From Ruminococcaceae bacterium UBA1448 (GTDB taxonomy: Bacteria > Bacillota > Clostridia > Oscillospirales > Ruminococcaceae), in NCBI GenBank assembly GCA_002329405.1, contig DCTE01000108.1:1704-9832 (forward strand): a DNA stretch of 8,129 nt. The letters run 5' to 3'. This document shows positions 5,581-8,129 of this stretch, one piece after another; position 1 is the first letter of the stretch; each line of letters begins with the position of its first letter. Below the pieces are notes generated by a model. That model did not search any database. It was not told the DNA's origin and saw only the letters and a program-made list of their open reading frames with translations. Both the position numbers and the translations under genes were made by a program.

Positions 5581-6462
5581 ATGCTTAAACGTACAAAAGG
5601 CGAAAAGATTTTCGCAATTTTCAACTATACCGGTATGGTCCTGCTTTCGCTGATCTTTCTGATTCCGGTATGGCATGTCCTGATGGGCTCTCTGTCTGAC
5701 CCGCTCAAAATCAGCGCACATTCCGGTATTATCCTCTATCCGCTGGGTGACGTCACACTGGGCGGATACAAGCTGGTCATGCAGAACAACTCCATTGTCC
5801 GTTCGTATGCCAATACCATCCTGATCGTTGTCTCCGCAACCGCACTCGGTACCTTCTTAACCATTTTGGCATCTTATGTCATGAGTGTCCGGGGGCTTTA
5901 CTGGAAAAAGCCGTTCAATTTCCTGGTTACCTTTACAATGATCTTTAACGGCGGTCTGATCCCGACTTATATGGTTGTCAACAGACTCAATATGCTGGAT
6001 ACCTACTGGTCGCTGATTATCCCCGGATGCTGCGTCGCCTATAACATCATCATCATGCGCACCTCTTTTTCGCAGATTCCTGACGCACTCTCGGAAGCTG
6101 CCACCATCGACGGTGCCGGACATTTCCGTATCCTGTTCCAGATCGTTCTGCCGGTCTCCAAGGCAATTATCGCTGTCATCATACTGTTCTATGCAATCCA
6201 GCAGTGGAACGCATGGTTCAACGCATCCATCTACATTCAGAACCGCAACCTGTATCCCCTTCAGCTGACGCTGCGTGAAATCGTCCTTCAGTCCTCTGAA
6301 AACTCGATTATCGCAAATGCTGACGGCGAAACAGTCGACATCTACCGCCCGCTGATTAAATACTGTTCGATCATGGTATCAATTATCCCTATGATGGTTA
6401 TTTATCCGTTCGTACAGAAGTATTTTGTCACCGGCGTTATGATCGGTTCGGTTAAAGGATAA
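5581..6462 (+). CDS. ABC transporter permease, YtcP-like (CUT1 sugar importer)
   Basis: This 293-residue membrane protein is the second half of the channel. It starts 16 bases after the first permease stops, with AGGAGG seven bases before the ATG, so the two are translationally close. Membrane segments are visible near 14-34, 75-101, 113-130, 142-158, 193-207 and 261-279. The EAA loop is at 171-191, with the core SEAATIDGAG followed by an IVLP end. The C-terminus FVQKYFVTGVMIGSVKG is a hallmark of the YtcP/LplC group of permeases that partner LplB. Length is normal. It ends the operon, with a strong terminator about 65 bases downstream. Confidence 0.92.
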   Translation: MLKRTKGEKIFAIFNYTGMVLLSLIFLIPVWHVLMGSLSDPLKISAHSGIILYPLGDVTLGGYKLVMQNNSIVRSYANTILIVVSATALGTFLTILASYVMSVRGLYWKKPFNFLVTFTMIFNGGLIPTYMVVNRLNMLDTYWSLIIPGCCVAYNIIIMRTSFSQIPDALSEAATIDGAGHFRILFQIVLPVSKAIIAVIILFYAIQQWNAWFNASIYIQNRNLYPLQLTLREIVLQSSENSIIANADGETVDIYRPLIKYCSIMVSIIPMMVIYPFVQKYFVTGVMIGSVKG

Positions 6463-6527
6463 CCCTGTACAGCACCCCGGCGTGTCTGTCTGTCGTTTTC
6501 CTGTTATGCGAACAGAAGATGCGCCTG

Positions 6528-6564
6528 TACCAGCCGGCCTGCTGCACGGCCGGCTGGTATTTTT
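6528..6564 (+). terminator. Intrinsic terminator of the ABC importer operon
   Basis: TACCAGCCGGCC (6528-6539) pairs perfectly with GGCCGGCTGGTA (6548-6559) in a 12-bp GC-rich stem with an eight-base loop. It is followed by TTTTT (6560-6564). Confidence 0.93.
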
Positions 6565-6610
6565 ATGCCAAAAATCGGGTAATAAATTCAATTGGCAGTA
6601 CTTTTGTGAT

Positions 6611-6663
6611 GATACGGTACCTGGACGTATCCTGACAAAAAAACTGCCTGTATGTTGCAGGCA
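6611..6663 (+). promoter_or_regulatory. Structured leader region upstream of the mgtC-like gene
   Basis: Two inverted repeats lie in the 137 bases between the operon terminator and the mgtC-like start. GATACG (6611-6616) pairs with CGTATC (6626-6631), nine bases apart. TGCCTG (6645-6650) pairs with CAGGCA (6658-6663), with a seven-base loop. On the minus strand the second is followed by G and seven Ts (6643-6637), so it would look like an intrinsic terminator for antisense transcription. It is too short for an M-box magnesium riboswitch. A weak promoter (TTGTGA, 18 bases, TATCCT, ending at 6632) may precede the second hairpin. Confidence 0.4.
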
Positions 6664-6701
6664 TTAACCAATCCATCATTCTTTCAGAAAGGAGTACAAC
6701 A

Positions 6702-7376
6702 ATGGCTGAATTTTTTCTGACACAGGCTGATTATCTTTTACGGATACTGGTCGCAGCTCTTTGCGGGATGGTAATCGGCTACGAACGGGAAGTCCGTCTG
6801 AAAATGGCGGGCATCCGTACACACACCATCATCTCTATGGCTGCCAGCATCATGGTGATTATCTCTAAATATGGGTTCTTTGACGTGATTTCTGTCGATG
6901 GTATCTCACTTGATGCCTCCCGTGTCGCTTCCAGTGTTGTCTCCGCTCTCGGGTTCCTCGGTGCCGGTATCATCCTGAACCGCAAAAATGGAATCAGCGG
7001 TGTCACAACAGCCGCCGGAACCTGGGCAACCCTCGGAATCGGTATGTCCATCGGTGCCGGAATGTGGGTGCTCGGCATCGGCAGCACCCTGATGCTGCTA
7101 CTGCTCCAGTATTTCTTTCACAAACAGCTGCGGATCTTTAAGGACAGCAACTCCGGCCACATCACCCTCCACTTACAAAAAGACAATATCCGCAGTGAAG
7201 AAATCGCGCAGGCTCTCGCAGATCACAAGATACACGTTTTGACTACCCATCTGAATGTCTTTGATGAACATAATCTGGAAGTAGGATTGGAAGTTGTCTT
7301 CCCCCGTACCTTCAACACCGAAGATGTTCTCAGCCTGATGGCGGAACACCACGAAATCATCTCAATTGATACCTGA
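6702..7376 (+). CDS. MgtC/SapB family membrane protein
   Basis: This 224-residue protein carries the MgtC/SapB signature. GMVIGYERE (22-30) is followed by KMAGIRTH (34-41), then SALGFLGAGIILN (81-93), then GVTTAAGTWATLGIGMSIGAG (100-120). About four or five hydrophobic segments fill residues 10-140. A soluble C-terminal domain (about 150-224) with alternating strands and helices looks like the ACT-like domain found in many family members. The family is linked to growth in low magnesium and, in Salmonella MgtC, to survival in macrophages and inhibition of the F-type ATPase. In gut Clostridia the role is generally unproven. AAAGGAG lies seven bases before the ATG. It is a single-gene unit between two terminators. 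A virulence function should not be assumed. Confidence 0.9.
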   Translation: MAEFFLTQADYLLRILVAALCGMVIGYEREVRLKMAGIRTHTIISMAASIMVIISKYGFFDVISVDGISLDASRVASSVVSALGFLGAGIILNRKNGISGVTTAAGTWATLGIGMSIGAGMWVLGIGSTLMLLLLQYFFHKQLRIFKDSNSGHITLHLQKDNIRSEEIAQALADHKIHVLTTHLNVFDEHNLEVGLEVVFPRTFNTEDVLSLMAEHHEIISIDT

Positions 7377-7386
7377 GAAAAAGACA

Positions 7387-7422
7387 AAACAGATGGCCGG
7401 AAACAGTCCCAGCCATCTGTTT
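7387..7422. terminator. Bidirectional terminator between mgtC-like and AraC-like genes
   Basis: AAACAGATGGC (7387-7397) pairs perfectly with GCCATCTGTTT (7412-7422), 11 bp with a 14-base loop. On the plus strand it ends in TTTATTGATTT, ten bases after the mgtC-like stop codon. On the minus strand it ends in TTTTGTCTTTTTC, twelve bases past the AraC-like stop codon. It serves both convergent genes, with the better T-run on the minus strand. Confidence 0.85.
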
Positions 7423-7434
7423 ATTGATTTCAGG

Positions 7435-8129
7435 CTATCTCTCACTCCGGTAGGCGGTCGGCGTCGTTCCATTTTCCAGTCGTTTGAAAGCTCGAATCAG
7501 TGCCAGTGCATTCCCATAGCCAACCGCAAGCGCAATTTCCCCGACTGTTTTACTGGTCGATTTAAGCAGAATCTTGGCCTCATCTACCCGCCGCCGGTGA
7601 ATATAATCTGATACACTGCATCCGCTCCCATCCTTTTTGAATGCGCGCAACAGATAGGACTGGCTGACACCAAAATATTCGGCAATCGACGCAACCGACA
7701 ACCCGGGCTCCATATAGTGTGCTTCAATATACCGGCTCACCCGGACACTATACGGCTCCTCTTCTGGCTCATCCTTCGGATGCCGCAGCGCGTAAATCGT
7801 CTCCTCGGCCTGCCGGATCGCAAGTTGCAGCTGTCCCAGATCACACGCCTTGTTGATGCGCCCGGACAGCTCGCCCAGCAGTTCCTCCTGTTCGGTGACC
7901 TGCCTGGCAGTCAGCAGGCTGGATATAAGCAGATCATACAGCATCAGCGTCTGAGCGCGAACTGATGAAAAGGAATGCTCAAACTGATAAATCCCGTCCT
8001 CCCGCAGTTGGAGATACAGCCGGTCGGCTTCGTCAAAATCGCCCGCCCCTACAGCTGCTATATACTGACGGCGGCGCATGCTCCGGCCTGAAAAATCAAT
8101 CCCCGGCTCGGTCCGTTCAAAAGGCAGTG
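7435..8129 (-). CDS. AraC-family transcriptional regulator (3' part, partial)
   Basis: The frame is open to the right edge, so the gene is 5' truncated by the window. The first internal ATG at 8079 is preceded by 16 in-frame sense codons, beginning LPFERTEPGID, and is not the true start. Numbered from that internal ATG, residues 1-105 form a helical domain (YIAAVGAGDFDEADRLYLQL and onward). Residues 110-214 are the AraC DNA-binding domain. The first helix-turn-helix is near 128-149 (SVASIAEYFGVSQSYLLRAF). The second is near 177-198 (TVGEIALAVGYGNALALIRAF), followed by the TPTAYR end motif. The helical domain before the DNA-binding part resembles that of long YesN/YtdP-like regulators of about 750 residues with a membrane sensor. 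Such regulators commonly control neighbouring LplABC-type importers. Whether this one controls the importer here is inference, since the mgtC-like gene lies between. Confidence 0.88.
   Translation of the reverse strand, partial: LPFERTEPGIDFSGRSMRRRQYIAAVGAGDFDEADRLYLQLREDGIYQFEHSFSSVRAQTLMLYDLLISSLLTARQVTEQEELLGELSGRINKACDLGQLQLAIRQAEETIYALRHPKDEPEEEPYSVRVSRYIEAHYMEPGLSVASIAEYFGVSQSYLLRAFKKDGSGCSVSDYIHRRRVDEAKILLKSTSKTVGEIALAVGYGNALALIRAFKRLENGTTPTAYRSER

Noticed and set aside
6483..6494. Three tandem copies of TGTC after the second permease gene
   Set aside because: Too short to be a meaningful repeat; no function suggested by context.
6482..6667. A small 61-codon plus-strand open frame between the operon and the mgtC-like gene
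   Set aside because: It reads straight through the 12-bp terminator stem and has no ribosome binding site or recognisable sequence.
6702..7376. The mgtC-like gene as a virulence factor
   Set aside because: The family is widespread in non-pathogenic bacteria; the sequence shows family membership only.
1..8129. CRISPR arrays, insertion sequences, tRNA or rRNA genes, phage genes
   Set aside because: No regularly spaced repeats, transposase-like frames, terminal inverted repeats around a coding unit, or conserved RNA sequences were seen.

Overview
The window looks like a chromosomal segment of a Gram-positive, low-to-mid GC anaerobe of the Clostridia (Bacillota). The signs are consistent AGGAGG-type ribosome binding sites, a lipoprotein solute-binding protein with a Ser/Gly/Thr-rich linker, an LplB/YtcP-type permease pair without its own ATPase, an MgtC/SapB protein, and an AraC-type regulator of the long Bacillota kind. 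No mobile element, CRISPR array, rRNA or tRNA was seen. This is an inference from gene types, not a species call.

Layout. Positions 1-98 (minus) hold the first 32 codons of a membrane protein, probably an AI-2E family transporter, with its own promoter at 137-164. A strong intrinsic terminator (212-255) separates it from a citrate synthase gene (277-1638, minus). That gene has an extended -10 promoter at 1699-1707 flanked by an inverted repeat. Next is pyroglutamyl-peptidase I (1805-2404, minus), with a good promoter at 2452-2480.

A 305-base AT-rich divergent region (2481-2785) follows. It carries a full match to the catabolite-responsive element consensus (2543-2557), a 23-bp near-perfect palindrome (2567-2589), two candidate promoters and a leader hairpin. 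It precedes a three-gene plus-strand operon: a lipoprotein solute-binding protein (2786-4528), an LplB-like permease (4605-5564) and a YtcP-like permease (5581-6462). A strong terminator at 6528-6564 ends the operon. An intercistronic hairpin without a T-run sits between the binding protein and the first permease.

Downstream are an MgtC/SapB family gene (6702-7376, plus) with a short structured leader, a bidirectional terminator (7387-7422), and the 3' part of an AraC-family regulator (7435 to the window edge, minus).

The binding protein and two permeases should form a CUT1-type ABC importer for an oligosaccharide or related solute. It must borrow an ATPase encoded elsewhere (MsmX-like). The cre match suggests CcpA control, and the AraC-family protein is a candidate local regulator. 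The other genes look like ordinary single-gene transcription units. I did not find convincing evidence for a wholly new system. The most unexplained sequence is the regulatory region at 2540-2760.
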